From: Arenimonas malthae CC-JY-1
Lineage (GTDB): Bacteria; Pseudomonadota; Gammaproteobacteria; Xanthomonadales; Xanthomonadaceae
Direction: 5' to 3'
Assembly: GCF_000747075.1 (NCBI RefSeq)
Contig: NZ_AVCH01000001.1
Coordinates: 62,001-126,000 of the forward strand
Length of the DNA: 64,000 nucleotides
Shown: piece by piece, positions 8,667 through 21,594 of the stretch
Layout: each line of letters opens with the position of its first letter
Numbering within the stretch: position 1 is the first letter of the stretch
Position numbers and translations under genes: made by a program
Notes under the pieces: generated by a model
What the model was told of the DNA's origin: nothing
Databases searched by the model: none
Seen by the model: the letters and a program-made list of their open reading frames with translations, nothing else

Positions 8667-9203
8667 CTAGTGATGATCGCCCGGCGCTTTCGTGCGCGAG
8701 GACCAGTGGATGTGGACGATTTTCCAGCCAGCGTCCGAGCGCTGCACCAGCATGGTTTCGGTGCTGAGCACCGTGACCGGCTTGCCGTCCTTGCTCAGGT
8801 GCAGTTCGCTTTCGCTCGCGACCCAGGCCAGATCGCCGCTGACCTGGGCCGTGCGGCGGATCAGCTGGATGTGCGCGGTCTTGAGGAAGGCGGCGTCGCC
8901 CTTGGCGTGACCCCCCAGGTACTCGGCGGCGGAGCGTTCGGCGCCGCCGCTCTCCAGGATCAGCACATTCGGATCGAGCTCCGCGCCGGCGGCGTCGAGT
9001 CTTCCCGCGACCAGCGCGGTGGAGAAACGTTCGACGGTCGCCACCGCCGGCTGCGCCTGCGCAGGAATGTTCAGCACCTGGCCGGCGGTTGCCTGCGCGG
9101 TGGACGCGTCGTGAGCGTGGGGCGGGGTGACCGGGCCTTCAGCGAACGCGGGGCTACCGGCGGCGGCGAGGGAAAAGACAGCAAGGGTGGCAATACGCTT
9201 CAT
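8667..9203 (-). CDS. Periplasmic NTF2-like protein of the copper operon
   Basis: A 178-residue protein with a signal peptide (IATLAVFSLAAAGSPAFA) and an NTF2/DUF4440-like domain: a first helix around ATVERFSTALVAGRLDAAG and final strands around GWKIVHIHWSSRTK. It ends in GDHH and begins its mature part with PPHAHDA, so both ends carry possible metal-binding His. The start at 9203 avoids a longer frame that overlaps the cytochrome gene out of phase. It resembles the protein at 4818-5294 in size and fold, suggesting duplication within the locus. It probably acts in the periplasm alongside the cytochrome and DUF411 protein; the biochemical role is unknown. Confidence 0.75.
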   Translation of the reverse strand: MKRIATLAVFSLAAAGSPAFAEGPVTPPHAHDASTAQATAGQVLNIPAQAQPAVATVERFSTALVAGRLDAAGAELDPNVLILESGGAERSAAEYLGGHAKGDAAFLKTAHIQLIRRTAQVSGDLAWVASESELHLSKDGKPVTVLSTETMLVQRSDAGWKIVHIHWSSRTKAPGDHH

Positions 9204-9228
9204 GGTGGTGGGTCCTGTCAGAGAGGGG

Positions 9229-9984
9229 TCAGTGGTCATGCGGTGGCGCGCCAGCGTCGTCGTGGGCCGGCGGCGGGGGCGCGTCGTGGTCGTGAGGCGG
9301 TGCACCGGCATCGTCGTGCGCAGCCGGGGCGGGGGCACCGTGATCGTGCGGCGCCGAGCCGGCATCGTCGTGCGGCGCGACCTCCGCGCCACCGTGGTGA
9401 TCCGCGCTCTCGCCGTCCATGCCCGCCATGCCGGGCATGCCGTCGTCGTGCGGCATGCTCTCGCCGCCGCCGTGGTCATGGCCGCCACTGCTGGCCACCA
9501 GGGCCTGGTATTGCTCGGGCGACATCGTCGGCATCTGCTGCAGGAAGGCGACCATGTTCCAGATGTACTCGTCCGACATGCTCTTGCCCCAGGCAGGCAT
9601 GCCCGAGGCCTTGATGCCGTGCTTGATGACCCAGAACGCGCGGGCGGGATCGGGCGCCCCCAGTTGGGTCAGGTTTGGCGGCGCGGGATACAGGCCTTGG
9701 CTGAGCTCGGTGGCAGCCATGCCCGGCGCGAGGTGACAGGTGGTGCACATGGCGGCGTAGTTGCCCGCGCCGGATTTCAGCTGGGCCGCCTCCCCCAGTG
9801 CGGGCACGGTGACGTCGTGGGCGCGCACGGCGATGGCGCGGTCCCGCGCCGTTTCGATCAGCTTGAAGACGACCGCCGAGTGCGGTTCATCGGCGCCGGG
9901 GTGCACGGCGCCAAAGTAGATGCCACCGGCCACAGCCGCGGCACCGAAACCCACGAGAATCAAACCACTCTTGATAAGGGACAT
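9229..9984 (-). CDS. Membrane-anchored c-type cytochrome with His-rich tail
   Basis: A 251-residue protein: an N-terminal hydrophobic anchor (GLILVGFGAAAVAGGIYFG), one haem site CTTCH near residue 80, a likely axial Met in GMPAWGKSMSDEY, and an unusual C-terminal extension of about 80 residues made almost entirely of His, Asp, Pro, Ala and Met. The extension includes three HDDAG...HDH units. Cytochromes of this kind are encoded next to multicopper oxidases in copper loci and may pass electrons or assist periplasmic copper oxidation. AGGAG precedes the ATG. The tail is probably a copper or nickel/zinc buffer; this is inference from composition. Confidence 0.85.
   Translation of the reverse strand: MSLIKSGLILVGFGAAAVAGGIYFGAVHPGADEPHSAVVFKLIETARDRAIAVRAHDVTVPALGEAAQLKSGAGNYAAMCTTCHLAPGMAATELSQGLYPAPPNLTQLGAPDPARAFWVIKHGIKASGMPAWGKSMSDEYIWNMVAFLQQMPTMSPEQYQALVASSGGHDHGGGESMPHDDGMPGMAGMDGESADHHGGAEVAPHDDAGSAPHDHGAPAPAAHDDAGAPPHDHDAPPPPAHDDAGAPPHDH
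9232..9396 (-). repeat. Repeats encoding His/Asp-rich tail of the cytochrome
   Basis: The last 55 codons of the cytochrome gene are built from near-identical units encoding HDDAGSAPHDH, HDDAGAPPHDH and again HDDAGAPPHDH, joined by Ala/Pro spacers. At the DNA level the units are tandem copies, so the number of units probably varies between strains by slippage. Confidence 0.75.
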
Positions 9985-9999
9985 TTGCGGATCTCCTGG

Positions 10000-11331
10000 T
10001 TAGCGGGGGCGACGGGGCGGGTTGCCGAACGCGGGATCGTTGCTGACGCGCCGGGCGACGGAGCCGGCAGGATTGCGGTACCAGCCCGGGTCGCTGAAAT
10101 CGCCCGGCGCCAGGTCATCGCGCACCTTGACCACGGTGAACATGCCGCCCATCTCGATGTTTCCGAACGGGCCCTTGCCGGCCATCATCGCCAGCGTGTT
10201 CGGGGGCCCTGGCATGCCGCCATCGGTATGGTCCTGGTGCTCGCCCATGCCGTCTTCGCCCATGGCCATGTAGCCCGGGAGCATCTGGCGGATCTTCGCC
10301 TCCACGCCGCGCTGGTCCACCCCGATGGTGTTCGGGATGTCATGTCCCATCGGTCCCATCGTGTGGTGCGACATATGGCAGTGGAACGCCCAGTCGCCCG
10401 GCACCGCGGTGAACTCGATATCGCGCATCTGGCCAACCCCGACGATTTCGGTGACCTCCGTGCGCCATTGCGAGCGCGGCAAGCGGCCACCGTCGCCGCC
10501 CGTAATGTGGAACTGCACGCCGTGCAGGTGGATCGGATGGTTCCACATGCTCAGGTTGCCCACGCGGATCCGGACCCGCTCGCCGGTACGCGCCACGATC
10601 GGTTCGATCGCCGGGAAGACCTTGGAGTTGAAGGTCCACAGGTCGAAGTCCTGCATGATCGCCGGGTCCGGGCGACGCGTGCCCGGATGCAGCGCGAAGT
10701 TGTGCAGCAGGAAGGCGTAGTCCCGGTCGACGGGCACTGCCTCGCCCCGCTTGGGATGGATGATCAACAAGCCCATCATGCCCATGGCCATCTGCACCAT
10801 CTCATCGGCGTGCGGGTGGTACATGTGGGTGCCGTGCTGCTTGAGCGTGAACTCGTAGGCGAAGGTCTCGCCGGGCTTGATCTGCGGCTGGTTCAGGCCG
10901 CCGACGCCGTCCATGCCGCTGGGCAGGATCAGGCCATGCCAGTGGATGGTGGTGGCTTCGCGCAGGCGGTTGGTTACGAAGATACGGATCCGGTCGCCCT
11001 CGGTCGCCTCGATGGTCGGCCCCGGCGTGGAGCCGTTGTAGCCCCAGCAGATCGCCTTGGAGCCGGGCGCGAACTCGTGTTCGAACTCCTCGGCGACCAG
11101 ATGGAATTCCTTGACGCCGCCGTTCATGCGGTAGGGCAGGGTCCAGCCGTTGAGCGTGCGTACCTTGCCCGCTCGCGGGCGGGAGACCGGTGGCGCCTCA
11201 GGCGGCGCAGCGGGCTCTTTCATCTGGCTCATGTCGTGGCCCTGACTCTGGGCGCGGGCCATGCCCGTCGCGGCCGTCGTGACCAGACCGGCCCCTGCGC
11301 CCAGCAGGATGTCGCGTCGTGTGATCTTCAT
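10000..11331 (-). CDS. Multicopper oxidase (copper resistance, CopA/CueO-like)
   Basis: A 443-residue periplasmic oxidase exported by the Tat pathway (RRDILLG twin-arginine signal). All four copper-ligand blocks are visible: HWHG, HMYHPHADEM, HPIHLHG, and HCHMSHHTMGPM with the type 1 Cys. Such enzymes oxidise Cu(I) to the less harmful Cu(II) in the periplasm. Met- and His-rich stretches (GMGEHQDHTDGGM, EMGGMF) near the C-terminus fit copper binding. The ATG overlaps the TolC-like gene's TGA (ATGA), so the two are translationally coupled. No copB-type outer-membrane gene accompanies it; the TolC-like gene occupies that place. Confidence 0.92.
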   Translation of the reverse strand: MKITRRDILLGAGAGLVTTAATGMARAQSQGHDMSQMKEPAAPPEAPPVSRPRAGKVRTLNGWTLPYRMNGGVKEFHLVAEEFEHEFAPGSKAICWGYNGSTPGPTIEATEGDRIRIFVTNRLREATTIHWHGLILPSGMDGVGGLNQPQIKPGETFAYEFTLKQHGTHMYHPHADEMVQMAMGMMGLLIIHPKRGEAVPVDRDYAFLLHNFALHPGTRRPDPAIMQDFDLWTFNSKVFPAIEPIVARTGERVRIRVGNLSMWNHPIHLHGVQFHITGGDGGRLPRSQWRTEVTEIVGVGQMRDIEFTAVPGDWAFHCHMSHHTMGPMGHDIPNTIGVDQRGVEAKIRQMLPGYMAMGEDGMGEHQDHTDGGMPGPPNTLAMMAGKGPFGNIEMGGMFTVVKVRDDLAPGDFSDPGWYRNPAGSVARRVSNDPAFGNPPRRPR

Positions 11332-13085
11332 GGGGTGCCTCCGTGGGCGCTGTGGTCGGGCGGGGAGGGGGTGACTTCCTCGGTTTCCTTCTCATCCTGA
11401 GTCGGCGGTGCGGGGGGCGCCGGCGGAGCACCGTGCTGGGAGTGATCGACCGGTGTCGGCGTGGCCGCGGGCGATGTCGCGGGCATGTCCATGCCACCGT
11501 GGTCCATGCCTTCCATCGCGTCGGCGGGCGCAGACGCGGGGGGCGCCGGCGCATCCGACTTCGCCGGCATGTCCATACCGCTGTGGTCCATGCCCTCCAT
11601 CGCGTCCGCCGGAGCGGTGGGCATCGACGACATGTCGTGGCCGCTATGGTCCATGCCCGGCATCGCCTCCTCGGCCGAGGGCGTCAGGATGTCCTGCACG
11701 CTGGGGGTGCGGTCCCCAATGGCGGCGTCGCTAGGCAGGCGCTGGCCGACGGCCCGCATCAGCTCCACGCGAGCCAACCAGTAATCGCGCACGGCTTCAA
11801 GATAGCTCTCGTAGGCGTTGTATTCCTGCACCTTGGCCTGGATCAGCTCGAACACGCCGATGAGCATGAAGTTCTGCTCCTGCTGGCTGCGCTCGACCAC
11901 TTTTTCGCGCTGCGGAATCAGGGCATCGCGGTGGATCGCCACGACCTGACTCAGTTCGCGGACCTGTTCGGCCCCCAGGCGTACCGCGTTGTCGACGCCG
12001 AGCTCCGCCGTGGCCACGCGGGCGCGAGCCCGGGCGAGCAGCGCTTCGGCCCGGGCCAACTTGGCTTGGCCCTGATTGAAGATCGGCAGCTCCAGATCCA
12101 GTGTCGGACCGCGTAGACGCGACCCGTCCGCGTCGCGTTCGCGTTCGTAGCCGATCTCGCTGCCGCCGAGCCACCGCAGCTTGCGGGTAATGCCCAACGC
12201 GTCGACCAGGATCTCGGCCTGCTGCCGCGCCGCCAGCAATTCCAGGCTGGAGGTGCGCGCCAGGTCCGCCAACTGCTGGGGATCGTCTTCGGCGCCCACC
12301 GGCATGGGCAGGCGATCGCTGGTCGCCCACGCCGCATCTTCGCCGCTGAGGCCCAGGAGGGTATTGAGGGTGAGGCGGGCGCGGCCGGCATCGGCACGGG
12401 CCCGGGCGGCGATGATGCGCGCCTCGCTGGCGGCCGCCTGTTCCTGCTTGAGCTGCAGCTCGCTGATATTGCCGGCATCAAAGAAGCGCTGCGCCAGTTC
12501 GGCCGCGGCATCGGCGCCACCGGCCACGGCCGTGCGCATATCCGCGACTTGCTGAGCACCCACATAGGTGTACCAAGCGGCTTCCACGTCGGCCGCGACG
12601 TTCAGGACTGCGCCGGCGATCTCGAGCTTGGCGCGCTCGTACTCGGCGCGGGCTAGGCGCGTGCGCACCGGCAGCACCAGTAGATCGGCCAGCGGCAAGG
12701 TCAGGCCGGCGAGACGGTTGTAACCGCTGCCCGGGTCCAGATAGGACCGGGAGAGCGAGAGGGTGGGGTTGGCCACCTGCACGGCCTCGAGCACGTCGGC
12801 CCGCGCCAGGCCCAGCCGCGCATATTCTTGCTGGAGGCGGGGACTGCGCAGCATAGCTACGCGCACCGCCGCCTCGGCGGTCATCGGTGCACCGAGCCAC
12901 TGGTCGATGGCCTGGCGCTCTGGGGGCGGTTGGCCCACCGCGGACCACTCGACCTGCGGGCCGCGTCGCTCGGCCAGCAAAGCATTGATGTCGGTGTCGC
13001 CGGGGCGCGACGCCAAGGACGCACAGCCACTCAGGGCCAAGCCCAGGGCCACGGCCAGGGCGGCCGGGCGGAAACGTACAGTCAT
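11328..13085 (-). CDS. TolC-family outer-membrane lipoprotein with Met/His-rich tail
   Basis: A 585-residue protein: lipoprotein signal with lipobox LSGC, then two outer-membrane-efflux (OEP) repeats that form the TolC/CusC barrel and periplasmic tunnel. A C-terminal extension of about 110 residues is rich in Met, His and Asp (MDHSGHDM, AMEGMDHSGMDMP, AMEGMDHGGMDMP). That extension is far beyond the normal TolC end and looks like a periplasmic copper sponge. No RND pump or adaptor gene lies in this operon, so it may serve another pump or replace CopB. GGAGGG precedes the ATG at 13085. It overlaps the oxidase gene by four bases. Confidence 0.88.
   Translation of the reverse strand: MTVRFRPAALAVALGLALSGCASLASRPGDTDINALLAERRGPQVEWSAVGQPPPERQAIDQWLGAPMTAEAAVRVAMLRSPRLQQEYARLGLARADVLEAVQVANPTLSLSRSYLDPGSGYNRLAGLTLPLADLLVLPVRTRLARAEYERAKLEIAGAVLNVAADVEAAWYTYVGAQQVADMRTAVAGGADAAAELAQRFFDAGNISELQLKQEQAAASEARIIAARARADAGRARLTLNTLLGLSGEDAAWATSDRLPMPVGAEDDPQQLADLARTSSLELLAARQQAEILVDALGITRKLRWLGGSEIGYERERDADGSRLRGPTLDLELPIFNQGQAKLARAEALLARARARVATAELGVDNAVRLGAEQVRELSQVVAIHRDALIPQREKVVERSQQEQNFMLIGVFELIQAKVQEYNAYESYLEAVRDYWLARVELMRAVGQRLPSDAAIGDRTPSVQDILTPSAEEAMPGMDHSGHDMSSMPTAPADAMEGMDHSGMDMPAKSDAPAPPASAPADAMEGMDHGGMDMPATSPAATPTPVDHSQHGAPPAPPAPPTQDEKETEEVTPSPPDHSAHGGTP
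11472..11663 (-). repeat. Tandem Met/His/Asp repeats in the TolC-like C-terminus
   Basis: Sixty-four codons encode three related units centred on MDHSGHDM, MDHSGMDM and MDHGGMDM; the last two are preceded by an identical ADAMEG. The MxxM/DH pattern is typical of periplasmic Cu(I)/Cu(II)-binding sequences such as those of PcoA/CopA. The DNA copies are similar enough to recombine. Confidence 0.75.
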
Positions 13086-13129
13086 GGGAAACCCTCCAAA
13101 GCACCCGCGGCGACAGGCCACGGGCAACG

Positions 13130-13175
13130 CGACCCGGATGCCGGGTCGAGCGAATGGGGCGGATCAAGATCCGCC
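13130..13175 (-). promoter_or_regulatory. Two hairpins in the copL-TolC intercistronic RNA
   Basis: Between the copL stop and the TolC-like start the transcript can form two perfect stems: an 8-bp stem CGACCCGG/CCGGGTCG with a 3-base loop (13130-13148) and an 8-bp stem GGCGGATC/GATCCGCC with a 2-base loop (13158-13175). Directly upstream in the RNA, just after the copL stop codon, is CCCTCC, complementary to the GGAGGG ribosome site at 13092-13097. Together they suggest translational control of the operon; this is inference. Confidence 0.45.
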
Positions 13176-13183
13176 GGGAGGGC

Positions 13184-13582
13184 TTAGGCGATCGGAGGTC
13201 GAATAGCCGGCGCCGAAGGCGCGGCCGGGACCGACACCAGGCGGCCCAATTGGGCCACCCAGCGATAGGGGGAAACCGCCCAGTCAGCGTCGGCGATCAC
13301 GACGACCGGCGCGTGATGCAGGCAGCTGCAGGTGCAGGTGCCGCCGTCACAACAATCCAGCGGCGAGTCCGGGCTGGGCACGACGGGCGTCACGGCGGTC
13401 TCGTCATGGCACGACGCCATGTCGCCGTCGGCCATCGAATGCCCCGCCGCCGCCATGTCCTGGTCCACCTCCGCGCTCTGGTGCGCGGCATGATCGACCG
13501 CGGACGCGACCGACGGCAGCCCGGCGTTGGCGATCAACGCCAAAGCGAGCAGCAGGTGGCCGACGGTGCGCAGCAGGGACAT
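13184..13582 (-). CDS. copL: CopL-family metal-binding leader protein
   Basis: A 132-residue exported protein: signal peptide (LLLALALIANAGLPSVASA), then a His/Met/Cys-rich mature region (HAAHQSAEVDQDM, HSMADGDMASCHDE, CCDGGTCTCSCLHH) and the C-terminal RPPIA that marks CopL-type proteins. In Xanthomonas, copL lies just upstream of copAB and is needed for their copper induction. Here it also precedes the copper operon, with 98 bases to the TolC-like start. It probably both binds copper and acts as a translated leader. Its last codons (CGA CCT CCG ATC) contain an anti-Shine-Dalgarno sequence, discussed in the findings. Palindromes upstream (13621-13653) may be operators. Confidence 0.82.
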   Translation of the reverse strand: MSLLRTVGHLLLALALIANAGLPSVASAVDHAAHQSAEVDQDMAAAGHSMADGDMASCHDETAVTPVVPSPDSPLDCCDGGTCTCSCLHHAPVVVIADADWAVSPYRWVAQLGRLVSVPAAPSAPAIRPPIA

Positions 13583-13620
13583 GGCCGGAGTCTACACCCA
13601 GAAAAAAGCGATGGGATACA

Positions 13621-13653
13621 CCCCAGAACTGGGGAAGATGCGGTCTAGACCGC
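13621..13653. promoter_or_regulatory. Two palindromes upstream of copL
   Basis: CCCCAG-AA-CTGGGG (13621-13634) and the perfect 14-base palindrome GCGGTCTAGACCGC (13640-13653) lie 39-71 bases before the copL ATG, where the operon promoter should be. They are good candidate binding sites for a dimeric copper-responsive regulator. No regulator gene for them is visible in the copper region. Confidence 0.45.
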
Positions 13654-13767
13654 CATTGGAGCCAAAAAGTTCCCCGGGCGGAGCGGTTCGCCGATGTTCC
13701 CCGGCCCCCGTGGGGCCGAAGGAACGGGTTACCCGGCTTGGGAAGTTTTACCGCGTGGGGACGTCGT

Positions 13768-14106
13768 TCAGGGCGACGCCGCCATCGCCTCGCAGGCTTG
13801 TGCGCACTGCCGGCAGGCGCGCACGCAGGCCTCCATGCCGTCCAGTTCTTCGCAGCTGGCGGCGCAATCGCGGCAGATCTGCGCGCACAGGCGGCAGAAC
13901 TCGGCGTGGTACGGGGAGTGATTGATCATGAGCGCGGCGGCGGCGCGGCAGGCCTCGGCGCAATCGATCATCAGGCGAAAATGATCCGGCGCCACGTGAT
14001 CGCCGCCTTTTTCCAGGCAGGTGGTCAGGGCCATGTGCTGGCAGTGCTGATAGCAGTCCAGACAGCTGCGGATGCAGGCCTGCATTTCGGACGAGAGCTG
14101 ATGCAT
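13768..14106 (-). CDS. Cytosolic four-helix copper-storage-like protein (Csp3 type, DUF326)
   Basis: A 112-residue protein with 16 cysteines arranged as repeated CxxxC and CxxC pairs along predicted helices (ACIRSCLDC, FCRLCAQICRDC, ACVRACRQCAQAC), plus several Met and His. This matches the four-helix-bundle copper storage proteins, which bind many Cu(I) ions inside the bundle. There is no signal peptide, so it belongs with the cytosolic Csp3 group. The ATG at 14106 has AAGGAG upstream. It sits alone between the dmeF-like pump gene and copL, with gaps of about 180 bases on both sides, and probably has its own promoter. Confidence 0.85.
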   Translation of the reverse strand: MHQLSSEMQACIRSCLDCYQHCQHMALTTCLEKGGDHVAPDHFRLMIDCAEACRAAAALMINHSPYHAEFCRLCAQICRDCAASCEELDGMEACVRACRQCAQACEAMAASP

Positions 14107-14289
14107 GAGGGGCTCCTTGGGGGGGGGTGACGGGACGTCGGCAACGCGCCCCGTCCCCTGACGTAGCAAGGTTTATGCCAACCGGACGCTCGCGTTTACC
14201 GGGAATTCCCACGCCCGTTGGATTCCCCTGATCCTGCAGTCTGCCTATCCCACGCCCGACGGCCGCGCAAAATGCACTGCCCATCGCCG

Positions 14290-19781
<5,492 letters not shown>

Positions 19782-19785
<4 letters not shown>

Positions 19786-21059
19786 GGCGTGCTCTCATCA
19801 GTTGTGCGCTCGGCGAGCACGAAGGGCTCAGCCGTCAGACGCTGGATTTCAATCAGGGCTCGGTGGAAGTCGCGTGCGGCAGCAATGCGGTCGCGGCGGG
19901 CGGCCAGCAGTTCGGACTGAAGCTGCGCCCACTCCAGGTAGCTCAGTGCGCCTGCGCGGTAGGCCTTGCCGGCCGCAGCCTCGGCGCGCTCAAGCGCTGG
20001 CAGCACCTTTTCCGTGGTCTGGTGCACGGCCAGGGCATCGACCTGAAGCCGGCCGTGGGCTTCGGCCAGCGTTGCGCGAAGGTCCAGTTCGCCGGCTTCC
20101 CGCTCTAGGGCCAGGGCGTCGAGTTCAGCCCGTGCGGCCCGGATCGCGGGTTCGGCGCGGCGCCGGCTGCCCAGAGGCATCGAAAGTCCGCCCATCAGCG
20201 CCCAGTCGTCGCTGCCCTGCAGGCGGCGCAGGCCCACCTGCCACTCCAGATCCGGACGAGTTTGGGTCTGCGCCAACTGCAGGCGGGCTTCGCGCAGGCG
20301 GGCTTCGCCAGCGAAACGCTGCAGGTCCGGCGTGCTTTCCAGTAGCGTGACCACGTGGTCGAAGTCGGGCGTGGCTGGCAGCGCCAGCAGTTCGCCCTCC
20401 ACGGTCCCGACCGGATCACCGCCCCACATCAGCGCCAGTCGACGGCGGGCGGCTGCCGTGGCGGCCTGCGTGCGGGCGAGCTCGAGCTCGGCACGTGCCA
20501 CTGCGGCTTCAGCGCCCAACTGCACCGACGCCGGCGAAGCGCCGGCGCCCACGCGGCGACGCGCGGCCGCCGCCGCGGTGCGCCGCTGCGCGACCGTCGC
20601 GTCCAGCGCCGTGGCTTCCTCCTGAAGGGCGAGCACCTCCAGATAGCGGCGGGCGACTTCGGCCAAGAGGTCCAGACGGCGGCCTTCGGCCGCGATATCC
20701 AGTCCAGCCAGGCGGGACTGCGCCAGACCTACGCGTGCGTCACGGCGTGCCTGGGGCTCGATGACAGAACCCAAGCTCAGGGTTAGTTCGGCGGCATCGG
20801 CGCCGCGATAGGGGCCCGTGCCTAGCGCGTTTTCCACCCCAGCGCCTGCTACCCAAGCGGGGGACTGGGCGGCCAGGTCGGCTTCGGCGGTCAGGGCCAC
20901 TTGCTGCAGCGGCAGTCGCCGCAAGTCGGGATGGCGCTCGAGCGTGAGCGCGAAGGCCTGATGCAGGTCCAGTTTTGGCGCGGGCGAGGTGGCCTGGGCC
21001 GGCAGAGCCAGCACGGCACAGCACCACAGGACGGCCAGGGCCGTCTTGGTTCTCAACAT
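19782..21059 (-). CDS. czcC: CzcC-type outer-membrane channel (TolC family)
   Basis: A 425-residue TolC-family protein with a cleavable signal peptide (ALAVLWCCAVLALPAQA) and two OEP repeats rich in Ala/Leu/Glu coiled-coil sequence. It forms the outer-membrane duct of the Czc tripartite pump. I start it at the ATG at 21059, preceded by CGGAGAAA; a longer frame reaching 21218 would run through the leader ORF in another phase. Upstream lies the leader ORF at 21116-21481, 56 bases away, and downstream the adaptor gene overlaps by four bases. Confidence 0.9.
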
Positions 21060-21115
21060 GGGAATTTTCTCCGGGAACGGGCAATCGGGGCGTGAGCCCC
21101 GGGGACGTGAGGACG

Positions 21116-21481
21116 TCAGGCCGCGATCGGAGGGCGCAGGAACCGAGAGAGGGGCGAGGGGACCGCGAGAGGCAAAGCCGTTTGGGGTGGCACACTGCGC
21201 AACATGCACGCAGACCACGGTAGTCCAGTACCGGTCAAGGCAGTAGCATTTACGTAACCGTCAAAGGCATGCAGCAACCCATCCAGGGTGCCTGGAATCG
21301 GGGATACCTGGGCGGCCGACGTGCTGGCGTCGCCGGTCGCATCCAATTGCGCATGTTCCCACTCGTGAAGGTCCTGGACCGAACTCAGCACGGGCTGGAC
21401 CATCACACCCAACAAAATCAGCGCCCAGAAAAGGGCGCGGACAACTCGGAGTAGGGGACGGGGGGTATGGCTCACAGTCAT
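21116..21481 (-). CDS. CopL/CzcI-like secreted leader protein
   Basis: A 121-residue protein with an N-terminal hydrophobic signal segment (ALFWALILLGVMVQPVLS) and the C-terminal RPPIAA shared with CopL-type proteins. It is poorer in Cys and His than copL but has the same size, place and ending, directly before a czcCBA operon, where CzcI occurs in other bacteria. No good ribosome site precedes the ATG at 21481, so translation may be weak or leaderless. The last codons CGC CCT CCG ATC contain CTCCG, complementary to the czcC ribosome site CGGAG at 21069-21073. A regulatory leader role is inferred. Confidence 0.65.
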   Translation of the reverse strand: MTVSHTPRPLLRVVRALFWALILLGVMVQPVLSSVQDLHEWEHAQLDATGDASTSAAQVSPIPGTLDGLLHAFDGYVNATALTGTGLPWSACMLRSVPPQTALPLAVPSPLSRFLRPPIAA

Positions 21482-21490
21482 AAGGTTACA

Positions 21491-21525
21491 GCGTAGTGCG
21501 CCCGGTCCACAACTTTCTACTACGC
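21491..21525. promoter_or_regulatory. Inverted repeat upstream of the czc leader ORF
   Basis: GCGTAGT (21491-21497) and its exact complement ACTACGC (21519-21525) are separated by 21 bases, just before the leader ORF start at 21481. The position fits an operator or activator site of the czc promoter. No matching regulator gene is adjacent. Confidence 0.35.
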
Positions 21526-21594
21526 TTCGTATCCGATCAGCAGAGAGGTAGGCGCTAACTTCTATCGCCACACCGGCAACCACGATGCGCGTCG

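Noticed and set aside
14150-14210. A CueR-box-like stretch (GCAAGGTTTATGCC) and the palindrome GGGAATTCCC before the copper-storage gene
   Set aside because: The CueR half-site is on the wrong strand for the downstream gene and lacks a proper dyad; the palindrome alone is too common.
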